64,000 bases of DNA from the NCBI GenBank assembly GCA_004794655.1, contig SMMW01000555.1, positions 4,931,001 to 4,995,000 of the forward strand. The letters are read 5' to 3'. Made by a program: the position numbers and the translations under genes. The stretch comes from Marisa cornuarietis. Its lineage: Eukaryota > Mollusca > Gastropoda > Architaenioglossa > Ampullariidae. Under the pieces are notes generated by a model. It saw only the letters and a program-made list of their open reading frames with translations, did not search any database and was not told where the DNA came from. Positions 50,701 to 62,564 of this stretch are shown piece after piece; position 1 is the first letter of the stretch; each line of letters opens with the position of its first letter.

Positions 50701-52428
50701 TGTCAACACGGCGGCTCGCCTCTGGGGTATTGGCTGCCCGCCGCTTCCTAAGCCACTTGAGGGTTTCTCAGTCATGTACACTTTGACAAATGAGAAAAAA
50801 AATCTACTGTGCATTATTTTAGCAGGAAGGGAGGAGACCCTTGATCTCTGTTCGCTTTCTCTCGCCTCTTTCTCTTTCTCAAGTAGAGAGACAGAAATTG
50901 AGATGAATGAAGGGAAAGAAACTTGGGAGAGATTTGAGAGAAGTGAAACGGTTTGGAATCTAGCGCATCAAATTACCTGACGGCAATTTAGTTATAAAGG
51001 GTTTAGACATGCCATCACTCTCAATCGTCTAACTTGACCGCCAGAACGTAAATAAAACTCCTCCCCCAAAAAGTCATCTTTCAGCCTCGAAGCAGATGCA
51101 TAAAAAACACAAAAGGAATGGCCCACCCTGTGAAAGCGTGCACCAACTTTGAACAAAACAGGGATCAATCAAAATGTCTTGGCCAGTTCTTTATCACAAC
51201 AGCTCCTGTCACTCATTACAGCCTACACAAGACTACTTTTAGCTGTTGCTGGACACGCTCTGAGTGGAACGAGATGTTAACTGCTGGCAGTACTCCTTGT
51301 TCAAACACTCGACACGGTCTGTCGTTGTACCCTTTTGTTTTTTTAGCGTGTGCATGAGTGAGTGAGGAGAAAAGAGGACAGAAGGAGACGAGGGACGAAT
51401 AAAAGAAAAAGGAAAAAGAGAGAAAATAAAAGGAGAAAAAAAGAGGGGTAGAAAGTGTGACGGGGTAAAGTGAGGTGAGAAAATGACAGATTGTTATCGA
51501 CTGCCTTGTGAATCGTGGTGAGATGTTTACAGCTGGAAACACTCTTATCATTAACATTCATCGTGTCTTGCTTTACATCTCTTCCGCCCGTGCGCGAAAG
51601 GAACGAGAAGGGTGGGAGACAGAGAAAGAGAGAATGGCAGATTATTACCGATGGTGCTGTAGATAGCGATTCTGCGAGCCACTTGTTAGCGTGCCTCCCA
51701 ATCAGATTATTTATAAAACCGTCCGAAAAACAAACCCTGCATGTGTCTCACGAAGCTCTGCAAGCGCTTCTGTTTACTTGCGGATTTCAACAACAACTCT
51801 GTAACGTGCATTTTGTTCACTACCAAAATGGCGACTGCTCTTGGTTTATTCAAACCTTTCATATTGAAAAGGCGAACGGATGGTAACTTGACACCCTACC
51901 CGCAAACATCTCCCTAACGATTTCCAGGCGAAACGAGTATTGTGAATTACTCTTAGCGAGAATACGTAACTGTTGGGACAGAGTGTGCGCACTTCACTGA
52001 CTTTTTTTTTATTATTATTTGTGGTATTTTTTTATATGAGCTTTGATTCCCTCCCTCCCGTTTCCTCTTCCCCAACATTAATGCGAGTGTGTATATGCCA
52101 GGGCACGCTACCTTCCTGCAACAAGATTTAGCCACTAAAGCTTCTTGTCCATCAGACGCGTGATTTGTGGTGAGGAGTGGGAGGGGGAGCGGATCTAACA
52201 CGATTATGTTCTCTTGACGCGCATTAATAGCTACGTGTTTATATATAGCATTCGGTGCGCGAGTTATTTACCCTTTGCCTCTTATGCTGCTTACTGTGGG
52301 GTGTCAGTCTGCAGTTATGTAAAGCTGTCAGCGGTTTTACTGTTTGTTTCTGTTTTATAATTTTGATGTTTATTATTATTATTATTATTTTTTGTTATAG
52401 TCCAAATTTGGGTATCTACTGCTGAGTT

Positions 52429-52612
52429 GAGGTACTGAGTCTCCTTAGAGCACCAACCAACCGACTCCTCGAGGTACCAAGGAATACTGGGACTTCTCGG
52501 GGCACCATGAAGTGCGAGGATTCCTCGGAATACCACACTGTACCGGGTCTCCCCAAGGCACCTGGAATACTGGGACTCCTTGATGTATCAGTAAGTACCC
52601 GGACCCCCTCGT
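52429..52612. repeat. ~28-bp degenerate minisatellite
   Basis: About seven units of the type GGAATACTGGGACTCCTCGGGGTACC, each ending in (G/A)(G/T)(C/T)ACC or a close variant. Confidence 0.75.
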
Positions 52613-52704
52613 GAAACGAAGGAAAAAAATTGTCGAGATGTTAAGAAAGTACTGATTATCGAGGGAACTAAAGTAAGAAGTACAAATGTACCACGGTGTA
52701 AGTA

Positions 52705-52925
52705 TTAATGGTACAGCTTTGATATGGGGGAGGACGCGACGGCTATAACAAAAATGGCTCGCGGCATTTGTCGTCTGCTCGCTCCGCTCAATTGCCCAAT
52801 TGTACCTAATAAACTAAACCTAACCCTACCCCAAACCCTAACCCTAACCCCAAACCTCTGACAAAATTACATAGACCGGCCAATGACGTCACGTCCTCCC
52901 CCATATCAAAGTTCTGCCGTATTAA
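52705..52925. mobile_element. Short TIR element (MITE-like) with telomere-like core
   Basis: Inverted ends pair CTTTGATATGGGGGAGGACG (52717-52736) with its complement (52893-52912), extending outward with mismatches to TTAAT on both sides (52705-52709 and 52922-52926). TTAA could be the target duplication. The ~220-bp element has no coding capacity. Its interior includes CCTAACCC-type repeats (52814-52855) and a perfect CRE at 52884-52891. Confidence 0.7.
52814..52855. repeat. Interstitial telomere-like CCCTAA repeats
   Basis: Imperfect CCTAACC/CCCTAA/CCCCAAA units, the animal telomere motif in degenerate form, confined to the inside of the TIR element. Confidence 0.75.
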
Positions 52926-54860
52926 TTGGTGCATTATTGTGTTGGTGCGCTGAAGAGCAGGCCTCTTCGCGGGGGAGAGGAGAACGAGACAGAAAGAGAC
53001 GTTGGTCATGAATAAATATGGAAATCTCGCAAATTCCGGACTCTCGGTTTGTCGACGAGGGTCACGTGGGGTTGTCTGTCTCGCTGTTTCTCGTGTATCG
53101 CAGCTGGCAGGTGCAGCCACCCACCAGGACCTGACACATCGTGTGATTCGATTTCTTTGTGCTCTGCCTGTGAGTGACGGTTACGTCCACTCTGGACCGC
53201 CATCATCAGTCCGCTGCACGAGATTCCCTTGATTCCCTACAGAGCGTGCGCAATTTTTGAACCGTCCTTCCGTTCATTTGCCAGCGATCTGGAAAAATCT
53301 TTCGATCAGGCCAACATAAAAATAACACAAAACAAAAACACTTTTTAAAAACCCGCTTATCGGACACCCTGGTGACTACAACAGACGCAAAAAATTTACA
53401 GCCGTGGGAGAAGAAAAGTAGCAGTACTATTCGGAACAATGAGAAATAATGCACCTGTATTCGTGCTGTTCATGCGTGGGTCGTTATTTAGGCATGTGTA
53501 TTTGCACCTATGTGTGCACGCATTTATGCATAATATATACAATGTGTGTGCGTACGCAAGTATTCCAACGTGTATGTGTATGTGAAAGCGCGCGCGGAGG
53601 TCTTACTTGAGCTTTAGCTCTTATGAGGATACCCCTTTCTTCCTGTCACATCATGCAACCCGGCATCGCGCAGAATACCCCTTTTTTCCTGCGGCTCAGT
53701 GAAGATCAACTTCAGAAAGCCTGCAATTGTGTGGACTGCGTCATACTGAGGTGACACCGGAACCGATGAAACGGAGGCTCTTTTATGCTCTAGCACAGGA
53801 TAATTGTGGACACCCTCCCAAGCTGGTGCTAGCAAAGCGAAAAAACAGGAGCTTTGTAATATTATTTCTGTTTTTCATTCAGTCGACCTTATTTCTGTTC
53901 TTCATTCCTTTGATCGTTTTTCTTTTCTTGTGGTTTTTAAATAATTTTTAAACGTTTTCAAAATTAGTATTAATCTTTCATAAAAATGAATGTGTCGTTT
54001 GTGCAAGTGCAGATCGTTGTGCAAAATCCTTGTAGAAAGCCTATCGAACTCTTGACTAAACCTGCGACAGGGGCACATGAGCCTCCCTCTGCCCTGTCCA
54101 CGCTCATCAAAAGCCCCCGAAACTGCGACACGTCTCCTGCACCCACTATCTCGGGGACTGTGAACACCATACGGCGAGATCGCGCGGGAACACGCAAGTC
54201 ACGTGCGGGGTTTTCGCCATGGCTTTAAAAACTCACTGGGCACTGGCCGTTACTCTGTTAATGTGAAATGACCAACAGTTGCATGACGACTATAGTTGCA
54301 TGAAGGGTCCAGTGTGTTAGCTCCTAAAAAAAGTTATTTCGTCCAAAAAAAAACCACGGGTGAATTAAATGTATTAGTCTGTTATTGCAATTATATTTAG
54401 AAACGCGAAACATTTTTCTTTCATTTATATTTTAAAAAAATCGGCTGTAAGACTTACATCTATCTACACTCGGACAACTTTTGAAACATTTTTTTCATGT
54501 TCATTTTTTTCCCTTTTTTGTGACAGAATGCGTGCGAACCGCACATCAGACACAATAATCTAATTCAATATTATAACTTTTAATACTGCATGAAACGGGG
54601 AAAACACTGTTAAAGCTTCCTAACCACAGCCATTAAGTCACATCAGCTGCGACAGTAGCTATAGAACAGAAGCTCCACCTCTGTTGTGCTACCCACACAC
54701 ACACACACCCTCCGACAATAGCTGTACATCCTGAGACAGTTCCTCTGGACTGGACAAAAAACGACACGTCTAGGTTATCTGTTGCTCTTCGAGATATGGT
54801 CCCTTTTCGCACTCAGAGAGCGGCGCTTTGCTTCCAATTCATAGATACTGAAGCCGCCTT
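52926..54860. other. Region without a recognisable gene
   Basis: Alternating GT/CA-like DNA at ~53490-53600 and otherwise unremarkable sequence. Open frames at 53970-54228 on both strands show no family resemblance. Confidence 0.55.
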
Positions 54861-54877
54861 GTAAGGCCATCAAGAAG

Positions 54878-55300
54878 ACTTTCTAGCCCACGTAGCTATA
54901 GAGACTATCGTACTTTCTAGCCCACGTAGCTACCGAGGCCGTCCTAACTTCTAGTCTAGACACCAACTCGTTTTCTCGTATAATGATCTATAACTAGAGG
55001 TACGAGATCCGTAACTGGGGGTTACTCTGAGGAAAATCCGATCTGCCACAAACTGTTGCCAAAGGCGGGACTGGCAAGATATTGAGTTGAGACTGTATTT
55101 TGTCGAGTCACTTTAGCTTGTAATCAACAGAATAACCACAAGAATTAGTTTCCGGTCTGTACAGCTTCTGGTTCATGACAACCTTACCTTCCGATTTAAC
55201 TGAGACCGCGGTAGCTTGCGGTTCGAGCAACTAAGACCGCTGCTGCTCCCAGTTCAAGAAGCCGAGACTACTAAAGCTTCCGGTTCAAGGAGCGTCAATC
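54878..55300. repeat. Two neighbouring ~34-37-bp degenerate minisatellites
   Basis: ACTTTCTAGCCCACGTAGCTA repeats at 54878 and 54912 (period 34) with a decayed third unit. From ~55150 to 55295, units of the type GAGACCGC-GTAGCTTGCGGTTC(G/A)AG recur about four times. Confidence 0.65.
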
Positions 55301-57340
55301 CTCCGACCCCTTTTCTGAAAAGGAGACAATCTTACGTCGTCCCTCTGACCCTGGAGTGAAAGTGATGTTTAACAAAACTGTAATCTGACGACAGTGGCGT
55401 ATTAGGTTGGAGAGTGTGGGAAAGATTAAGTGGGGAAATGATAGATTGGGAGAGAAAGAGCGAAAAAGCACATGAGCGAGGCGGTTGAGCGTGATGGTGT
55501 ATAATTCTAGTCATTCGGTGATCGATACATCCCCGGGAAAGCCTGATCTCTCCACACTGGTGCCGAAGACAGCGCTTATTACACGACTCCCTGCCAGCGC
55601 CCTCGTTGCGGCATTACGCTGGTCTCGTTCTGGCACAGGAGGCTTGGGCGATGACTAATACCGCGCCGACTCCGCCAGCTGCTTCTATTTTCAGTCTCCT
55701 CGAAGAGCTGAGGTGCACACAAGCGAAGGGTGCAGTGATGGAGTGTTTGATCAGAACACGTTGCCGACTGCCGAATGATGATTGCGGTGGTAAAAGATCA
55801 CAAAGGGCTCCATGAGTGCAGAACACTATTCTGATAACAGAGAGTTTGAGATGCAGCGCTAGCGCGACGGGTACGGGTACGGCAACGGGTAGCAGTATGG
55901 AAACGTGCACTCTGCGCCATCGGTTAAGCCGCAGAAGCGCTGCTACTTATCAAAGATTCAAATTAGCGCCCGCCTTTAATATAAATCATTGTATTTTTGC
56001 TTAAAAGACAAATCTGTCAAATAAAACTTCACCCTAGCGTGAAAAATATTAGTTTTAAACAGTAACATCACACTGAAAGTAGAGGCCAGTGTTCGGAGAA
56101 AAAATTTTCTTGAAAATTATTCTTAGTCTTATATTTTTATTCTTATATTAATCATATTCTAATCAACCCCGTTCTTCTTAATCCAATTTTTTAACAAAAT
56201 TTGATTTTTACTTTTCCGATCAGTAAAAGCATGCGAAAAGTAAAGTATTTTATCTAATTATATTAATTGTATTCTTATATATTCTTATTGTATATTTTAT
56301 TTTCGTTTGATATATTATTCTATTACTTTTAGGCTATATTTTATTCGGTAACTACCCTATATTATGTTAAGTATTAAATTTGTATGCCTATTGTTTTTTT
56401 TAGTTATTTAATTGTATGTAAATTCTAGCCATGTATTTTTTGTTTTTGGTACCTTTGTAGGCACATTCAAAATATAAAATTAAAAATAAAAAGCTTTAAT
56501 TAATAGACTTTTATAATTATTATATCACTGTTATAGCTAAAATAGTCACGAATAAAAATACACCGATTACATTTGCATTTTTATAAATTCCAAAGTTTTT
56601 GTTGGCTCTATGAAATACGGACCCTTAAGTTTTATCGAGGAGCGCTTTAGCGTTATGGTTATAACGTACTCTACAACAGATCGAGTGGTTGCAGTCAACT
56701 CTACCGAAAGTATCTCACTTCGACAATTTTTTTTTTTTGCAGCAAAGTTCACGCGTTCCCGTCGCTCGATCTGAAGCGCTTGGCCGGGTACGAGCAGAGG
56801 AAAACGTCACATGTACCCGTTAACGTCTCAAACTCTAAGGATTGCGTGACTGAACTCCATTCGCGTGAAAGGCTACAGGGGGTCAGAGACAAAAACATGC
56901 CCTCGAAGAACTCGAAGGAAGCTACTGTGTGGCTCAATGCTAGTCCTATGGCTAACTGACATAAAACTTGTCAAAAATGTGACTGCAGAAGGTGTCAACG
57001 ACACTAAGATAGTGTTTAGAAAAAAAATGTCTTGTGGTGTCGTGAAAATGTTTTCCTTCCCCTTTCTATCTTCCAGGCTTTAGTCGCATTCCCACTCACG
57101 CTGTGGCATACTATGCCATATGAAGACTCATTATTATTCCATTCTTCAGTCTGCGACTGAAAGATAAATGCATTTGTCGTAGACTCCGTCGCTATTTCAT
57201 TCCAGTCGTAGCGATGATGACAGAGCGAGATGCGATCAGATGTAGGGACAAAGGCCAGACGCGATTTCAGGAGCCAGGCGTTGAACAGGCAAACGTTGCT
57301 GCAATACAGGTCTTTTGTCACGGTGTGGGGGCGGAGGACA
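55301..57340. other. Region without a recognisable gene
   Basis: GC-moderate to ~55950, then strongly AT-rich (56090-56560), then mixed. No coding, RNA or repeat feature is supported. Confidence 0.55.
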
Positions 57341-57356
57341 AAATTCATCAGACTTG

Positions 57357-57600
57357 TTAATTCAAAACGCCACGTCCAGACCTCCACCAACCGATTAACT
57401 TTCTCAAACCCCTCGGGAACGATTGTCAACAGGCTGAAAATTCAAAACCTCACGTAACCCCAGTATGGTATCAGAATCTCCTCCTTCAACCCCTATAGAA
57501 AACTGTAAACAGGCTGAATTCAAAACGCCATGTCCAAGCTCACCCCAACTATCCGCCCAACGACCACGGCCGCAAACTCTTTTAGAAAAGGGGTAATAGA
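57357..57600. repeat. ~85-bp degenerate tandem repeat, about three copies
   Basis: AATTCAAAACGCCACGTCCA (57359), AATTCAAAACCTCACGTAAC (~57440) and AATTCAAAACGCCATGTCCA (~57519) each begin a copy. Two of them follow an ACAGGCTGAA word. Confidence 0.75.
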
Positions 57601-60265
57601 GCTGACTTGCATGATTAGATGGAGACAGACATTCGGAAAATTGTGTTGTTGTTGTTTTTTTTTTTTTTTGCTCTTATGTTTTTTTCCATAATAGTGAGGG
57701 CTACAAGCGTTTGGACGAGATCCCGTTATTGGGATCTAAAAAACACTTATCATCTCAATTTCTATGTCGCCGAGGTAACGCAGACTAAATCAGTCGTCAC
57801 ATTGGAATAGTGATAGGCTATAGACCAGAAGCAATGTGGTGGATTGTAACTGCAAACAGGTCCCGACTTCAGAAGTCAGTAGATGACCTTTAGAGCAGGG
57901 TCACCACAGATGCAAGTCGCGTTTGACCCAAGTTTCCTGTAGCTTTCAGATGTTAAGTCGGAGGCACCCGTGTTCCTGTGGTTTTTAACTACTTTCTCCT
58001 CGGGAGTTAGGCCTCATCACCACTTGTGTCAAAAAATCTATCCCAATCAAAAAATTAAAAAGACCCATACACAAGAAACACCATGCAAACGCTCCATGTG
58101 AAACACCCTTCCATCTCAGGTATGTACGTGGGTACAGATTCTCTACTACAACTTAATAACTTGCTCAGTGAGGGGCCCTGAAGTACTTATACTGCCAGAA
58201 TAATGTCAACAATGTACAGCTTGAATGTACATGAACCGGCATAGTCTATTTTGTACCAGTTGATGTTCCAGTCCTAGATAACAGAATGTTACGTCTGTAT
58301 TATGTACAAATATATTATGCACATTCGCGCGGATGTGGTGTACGCAAGTGCGCCAACAGCATCAGATCCCTTCCTACCCAACCCTCGCGACATTGGAGGA
58401 AAGGCTAGGGGGTCAAACAGGAAGCCATGACAACAAAAGGTCTGGCTATGGCGAGCCTCGACTGAAAATCCTGGCTAAACCGACTGAATCGATTGCGACA
58501 GGAACCCTAACTCCGTCCTATCTCCCTTTCCAAGCCCAACTCTCTCTACGAGAATAATGATTACATCCCTTTACACTTTCGTTGGAGGCTGCTCAAACCC
58601 TTGTCGTTTCCGAAGCACGCAGTTGGCACCCTTTTCTGTCCGGCAACCCATGTCTCCATTTAAGATGACGTTCCAGCCTTCGGTTTTCCCTCTGCAATTA
58701 ACCTGGGTCGTAGGAAGGAGGGCAGGGTGGGACTTTCTGGCAAAAAATATTTATGCCTATGCATTATATACGATGGGAGGTGAGTACCTCTGTCACTGCT
58801 GTATCTACAACTACCCAACAGGCAAAAGCCGATTCAATTATCTTGGTCTCTTGAGAGGTTTACGTGTTGCAAGAAAACCAAATATATTTATTCAAAAAAT
58901 TGTGTAGTGAAGATACTTTTTATCTGTTGATGTTTTTGTTTAATGTATTCGCTACTGGTTCTGATTTTTAATATAAATCTGACAGAAAAGGGCAGTTCCA
59001 ACAGACTTCTATCCAGCTATCTTCTCAACGAAGAAGAGGATGATGACGATAAAGAAAAGCCGACAAAACAGTTTTCTGGAACATCGTCCGTGCTTTCGTC
59101 CTCCTCCTCATTTGATGCTCTGTAAATTTCAATTGTAAGTTTAGCTCCTTTACTTTGGATGAACTGTTGGTGACTGTCATTACACAAACACGTGTAATAC
59201 CTTTAACTTATCCATGTTGTAGCCAAATCTTTGGCCTTACTCGCGATCTAAATATTGTTTTACACACAAAGCACTATCACCCGAGTACGCTGCAAGATAT
59301 TTCATACGTGCAATGAGTACCGGGGAGGCGTTATCTTGATGGTTACCATTCAGCTAAACTGCAAAAACTTTATGGGTAGTTTCTCTCACTTGACTTGTAT
59401 TAACCCCACTAGAGTCTAGCTACATGCCGTGCGCCGGTCCCCGGGAAAAGCACTCTGAACACATGGGACCAGCATTAAAACAGAAAAACAAGTCAAATTT
59501 TAAGCTGGGCTTAAATGAAAGTTACTGAAGTTGTGCTCTGAATCATGTCTGAGCAACATTTCGGGATGTAAAACAATCGTTTACTTCCCATTAAGAGCTA
59601 ACGCTACCTTAGGGTTAGCTGTGGACCGGAAGAGGCAGACTTTGGAGGTCGGACGGCAATCTAAAGAAAATGTAGCAGCAATACTAGTAATAATAATCAT
59701 ATTAATCATATTCATAGAAATAAATTTTATAGCACCGCCCAATGCGCTTGAATAAAATATGAGGATAATTGGAAAGGTTTTACATGACGGTACAATATGT
59801 TCCACACAAAGTGACATATTCTAGAACATGCTCTTCGCGCTCTTGGGAGTCTACCGACTGACAAATATCGGAATCCCGTTATGAACAGAGAAACGTGCTG
59901 AACTTTAACCTAACCTTTACCTTTGTGACCTCCAAAGACGCACGGTGGTTCCATTGATGACGCACTGCATCAGAAGACCTCTTCATGGCTGGCACGTGCA
60001 GATGGAACTTCCGGCCGCTCTGCCAACTGATACTGTGCACCATAATGCACAAGGCGCACCGCAGGCGACGCACTTCAAGGAACCTTCGTCCCGCAGCGGT
60101 TTTCCGTCAGCTCCTTTTGAACCTATGTACGCAGTATGATGGCTTTGGGCAACATAATACATCCGTATGTGTCTTCCTGGGCGTAGGAATAAGCACCAAA
60201 TAGTGGAACACCAGAGTTGGTACGGTCAAGCTTGGGTCTTCTGGGTGTGTGACGCAGGCACTGCG
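57601..60265. other. Region without a recognisable gene
   Basis: Contains the second copy of the (TAA)n-TTTTATAGC repeat (59684-59756). Open frames, including a 116-codon plus-strand frame at 58557-58907, have no recognisable domain. Confidence 0.55.
59684..59756 (+). repeat. Dispersed (TAA)n-TTTTATAGC repeat, copy 2
   Basis: A TAATAATAAT run, then AAATTTTATAGCACCGCCCAAT, then GCGCTTGAAT: the same layout as 29225-29305. Confidence 0.4.
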
Positions 60266-60270
60266 GAGCA

Positions 60271-60390
60271 GGCTCACAGCTTGGCACTGTTATACTCCAA
60301 ATACATGCAGGCTCGTACTGTTATACACCGAAATGCATACAGATTTGCACTGTTGTACTCCTGGATACATATAGGCTCGTACTGTTATAC
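60271..60390. repeat. ~33-bp degenerate minisatellite, four units
   Basis: Units of the type GGCTCGTACTGTTATAC followed by CAAATACATGCA or variants, starting at 60271, ~60310, ~60341 and ~60374. Confidence 0.75.
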
Positions 60391-62190
60391 TGCTTTTCCG
60401 ACATCCGCTCGCAACCTTCTACGGCATCGCTGGACCCTCGAGACACACAGGGCGGTCGTCACAAGCGGACGAGTATGTCGGACGTTGCGGACACATGGCT
60501 GTCGCTGATGCATGTCCTAACGGATGGCCGCTTATCGAACAAGTACGCATGATCAAGGCACATCCGTGTTTATCGTCATTTCGGCGATGTCGACGTGAGC
60601 TTCGGAGAACGCAGCAGTACGGGACATTTGTAGCTAGGGCACCAATAACAGGTAGTCCGGTCACACCAGGTAACGTGACCTCCGTACAGGTTTCTCATTA
60701 TCAGTCGGATACTAGGTATTCCCACTGCAGAATTATGCTGTCCCCTCCCCCACCGTGATTCCCACTGAGCTTCCGCGGAATGCTAAATTCTCCAGCGCTC
60801 TTCCTGACACCCCGCCACCCCTTCCTTTACTTATACACACGACTGTGACGCATGGTGCGCGCAACACACTAACAGCCAAGATCCGCTTGGTCGGCCAACA
60901 CGAAACAAGCTGTCACGGGGCAACAGGCTGACGGGGGGGGTGGGGGGTCACCATCTCACCTGACAACGGCAATAAAGACTGCACTCTAAACCTAGCCTTG
61001 ACTGCGTTAGTAACTATGATTCAACAACACCCTCCTCCTTCCCTCCAACAAGGTCATGAAAGAAGTGCACTGGCATACTGGTCCTGAGGGGAAGGCAGGG
61101 ATGCGTTTCAACTATCTAGGCACACAAAAACACACGCAAAAGCATATCTGCGCAATACAATTTGATGAAGCTGCGCACAAAAAAATAGGGAAGGAGGTCA
61201 GATGAGAATTCCAAGGGTGACAATCAAAGTGCGAAGTCTGTGCGACAGATGGATGCAGATTTATTGCAGCGCAACAGGCGATGCCGCAAGAGATCATACA
61301 GTGGCGGTGTGTGTTAGAGGGAGTCGAACAAGGATGGAGTTCGCCGCAAAACGAACAGCAAGATGAGAGGAAGAGGTCAGCCCTAAAGACTTCTTTGCTC
61401 TCTTTAGGTCAGCCTGTCTTGAAACTTCCACATATCAATGGCGTTCTTCACTTATCGGCGTGCGGTTAAAAATGTTCCACGCTCTGCTGCCACTATTCAG
61501 CAAAGAGAGCTAACACATCTTCACCCGCCACTGAAAGTTCCCTTCCTGCAAAACCGGATCAACAAATTAATCCTAAGCAGGTAATATTTCTTGCGACCCC
61601 ACCTACTGCCCAAAAAGAAGGCTATGTTTCTAGCCCTCAACACATCAAGACACCCCCCCCCACACACACACACACACCGCTTTGTCACTTTTCGGATTTA
61701 GACACCTTGCGGATTTACTATCCCCTACCCCCAGTGACAGGCTGCAAAAAAGTGAAATGGTTGTTTTGGTGGGAATGGCGTTATCTTTAAAGATAACAAT
61801 GCAGGGTTGCGGTGACCCTAACCGCAAACAACTGGCACTCGAAAACACATTCAAGACATAAGGCTACGTGACATGACCTTTAATGAGAAGGAGAGAAGAG
61901 CCGGGGGGAGCAGGACCCAGCTGTTGGGTAACGGATTCCCTAGAGGACTGGGGAGGGAGGGAGGGAGGCGATGGGGTTCGCCCTCAAAAAAGTCTGTCCC
62001 GATAATAGCGAAGCCTCTAATACCCAATGACCGAAAGGTTACGGAAGAACTTTAAAAAGGGCAAAGACGACAATGACAACTGTCGAACCCGGGCTAAGAG
62101 TCTACGAGGTTAACACTATTGTTGTCATCGTCGCATGTTCGCGCTGTACAGCTTACAAGATCTATGCGAAACGACTGAAGCAGTCGTCTT
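60391..62190. other. Region without a recognisable gene
   Basis: Mixed sequence with a C/CA run at 61654-61677. Nothing coding is supported. Confidence 0.55.
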
Positions 62191-62203
62191 GGTCTACCGG
62201 ATA

Positions 62204-62560
62204 TGACGTCACTCGCACTGTAAGTCAACAAGGTCTCAGCAATATAACTGACGTCACTCGCGCTGTACAGTGTACAGTCAACAGGGTTTAAACAATAAGA
62301 CTGACGTCACTCGCGCTGTATAGTCTGTACAGTGTATAGTGTACAGCCAACAGGGTTTAAACAATAAGACTGACGTCACTCGCGCTGTATAGTCTGTATA
62401 GTGTATAGTGTACAGCCAACAGGGTTTAAACAATAAGACTGACGTCACTCACGCTGTATAGTCTGTATAGTGTACAGCCAACAGGGTCTAATAAGACTGA
62501 CGTCACTCGCGCTGCACATTGTACACTCAACAGGGTTAAAACAATAAGATTGACGTCACT
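62204..62560 (+). repeat. CRE-bearing tandem array (seven TGACGTCA units)
   Basis: A minisatellite with units of ~45-69 bp. Each holds a perfect TGACGTCA followed by CTCGC(G/A)CTG: at 62204, 62249, 62302, 62371, 62440, 62498 and 62551. Most units add CAACAGGGT, and four carry an AAACAAT (TAAACAA in three) just before the CRE. The 69-bp units in the middle are nearly identical and the outer ones diverged. Half-CRE words (GACGTCAC) continue at 62628 and 62642. Confidence 0.9.
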
Positions 62561-62564
62561 CGCG

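Larger units (their letters stand above)
45301..52400. other. Upstream region without a recognisable gene
   Basis: Holds perfect CREs at 45868-45875 and 49847-49854, a (GT)n microsatellite at 47090-47120 with a GA run at 47143-47162, a loose tandem repeat near 47560-47790, and a poly-A tract at 50080-50097. Nothing coding is supported. Confidence 0.6.

Noticed and set aside
52814..52855. A chromosome end or telomere
   Set aside because: Only ~40 bp of imperfect repeats, confined between the inverted ends of a small element, with ordinary sequence on both sides.
57016..57429. 137-codon minus-strand open frame
   Set aside because: Runs into the 85-bp tandem repeat and has no recognisable motif.
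62204..62560. A CRISPR-like repeat-spacer array
   Set aside because: Animal DNA; the spacers are themselves repeats of one unit and spacing is irregular. It is a minisatellite.
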